NCBI GenBank assembly: GCA_934234005.1
Contig: CAKQHC010000078.1
Span: 1-7,219 of the forward strand
Direction of reading: 5' to 3'
DNA length: 7,219 bases
From: an uncultured Methanomassiliicoccales archaeon
GTDB lineage: Archaea; Thermoplasmatota; Thermoplasmata; Methanomassiliicoccales; Methanomethylophilaceae
Shown: positions 7,009 to 7,219 of the stretch, in pieces
How positions within the stretch are numbered: the stretch's first letter is position 1
Layout of the letters: the number at the start of each line of letters is the position of its first letter
Notes under the pieces: generated by a model
What the model was told of the DNA's origin: nothing
What the model saw: only the letters and a program-made list of their open reading frames with translations
Database searches by the model: none
Position numbers and translations under genes: made by a program

Positions 7009-7036
7009 AAAAATGTGCCCGGGAATACTCCCGGGC
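7009..7036 (-). terminator. Strong hairpin terminator of the right-edge gene
   Basis: An 8-bp perfect, almost all-GC stem (GCCCGGGA/TCCCGGGC, 7017-7024 with 7029-7036, loop of four) is followed on the minus strand by ACATTTTTG. It starts 39 bases after the TGA of the leftward-reading gene at the right edge. It is therefore its likely transcription terminator or a 3'-end stabilising structure. On the plus strand no T-run follows the stem. Confidence 0.75.
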
Positions 7037-7075
7037 GGGAGTAAATTGTTTATGACTATAACATCAGAACAACGA

Positions 7076-7219
7076 TCAGAGATCGTAGTTCTTGGGGTTG
7101 TAGTTGGGGACGGAGTCCTTGTACTCTTTGGCGCAGAACTCAGTGATCTTGTCGGTGTCATCGGGGAGCTCTTCGAGAGTCTTGATGATGTGGACAAGGG
7201 TGTCGAGCTGCTTGTTGGT
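7076..7219 (-). CDS. C-terminal 47 residues of an unidentified, probably highly expressed protein
   Basis: The frame is open from the right edge to TGA at 7078-7076. The visible part has an amphipathic stretch (LDTLVHIIKTLEELP), an acidic turn (DDTDK), then a short helix and a tail ending NYNPKNYDL. It is soluble in character, with no membrane segment. Codon choice differs sharply from the other genes here: AAC, AAG, CTC, ATC, GTC, GAC, TAC and CCC dominate, as in abundant metabolic or translation proteins. A strong terminator follows. Coding character is clear from codon bias and residue composition, but the fragment is too short for me to name the family. It converges on the membrane-protein gene. 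Confidence 0.8.
   Translation of the reverse strand, partial: TNKQLDTLVHIIKTLEELPDDTDKITEFCAKEYKDSVPNYNPKNYDL

Noticed and set aside
7076..7219. Naming the right-edge gene as a PLP-dependent enzyme or methyltransferase from its tail
   Set aside because: The 47-residue fragment has no diagnostic motif, so any name would be a guess.

Overview
The window looks archaeal, most likely a gut-type member of the Thermoplasmata such as the Methanomassiliicoccales. This is an inference from overall style: a SipW-class signal peptide on a large surface protein, an InlB-type repeat surface protein beside it, AT-rich TATA-like promoter elements, and a possible leaderless start. No universal marker gene is present, so the assignment is tentative.

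Layout from left to right. (1) Positions 2-904, minus strand: a surface or secreted protein with an N-terminal hydrophobic segment and InlB-type beta repeats. Its C-terminus lies beyond the left edge. (2) Positions 951-3461, minus strand: an 836-residue secreted protein with a SipW-class signal peptide, a TasA/camelysin-like beta-sandwich region and two C-terminal right-handed beta-helix regions. A terminator-like hairpin sits in the 46 bases between these two genes. (3) Positions 3462-3934: a 473-base divergent intergenic region. Its left part is GC-richer and holds a possible 53-codon ORF with its own Shine-Dalgarno and TATA-like box. Its right part is very AT-rich and carries a perfect 10-bp inverted repeat. 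(4) Positions 3935-6910, plus strand: a 991-residue integral membrane protein that I parse as 36 membrane segments in six successive six-helix modules. (5) Positions 6911-7075: a convergent intergenic region with a strong hairpin terminator for the gene to the right. (6) Positions 7076-7219, minus strand: the last 47 codons of a gene with strongly C-ending codon choice, which suggests high expression. I do not recognise its product.

The two left genes together form a cell-surface/adhesin-like locus. The membrane protein is transcribed away from it and may share the regulatory region. The most notable object is the six-by-six membrane protein. Its module layout recalls the six-helix acetate/succinate (AceTr, SatP) family, whose bacterial members assemble as hexamers, so a single-chain pseudo-hexamer is a testable but unproven idea.
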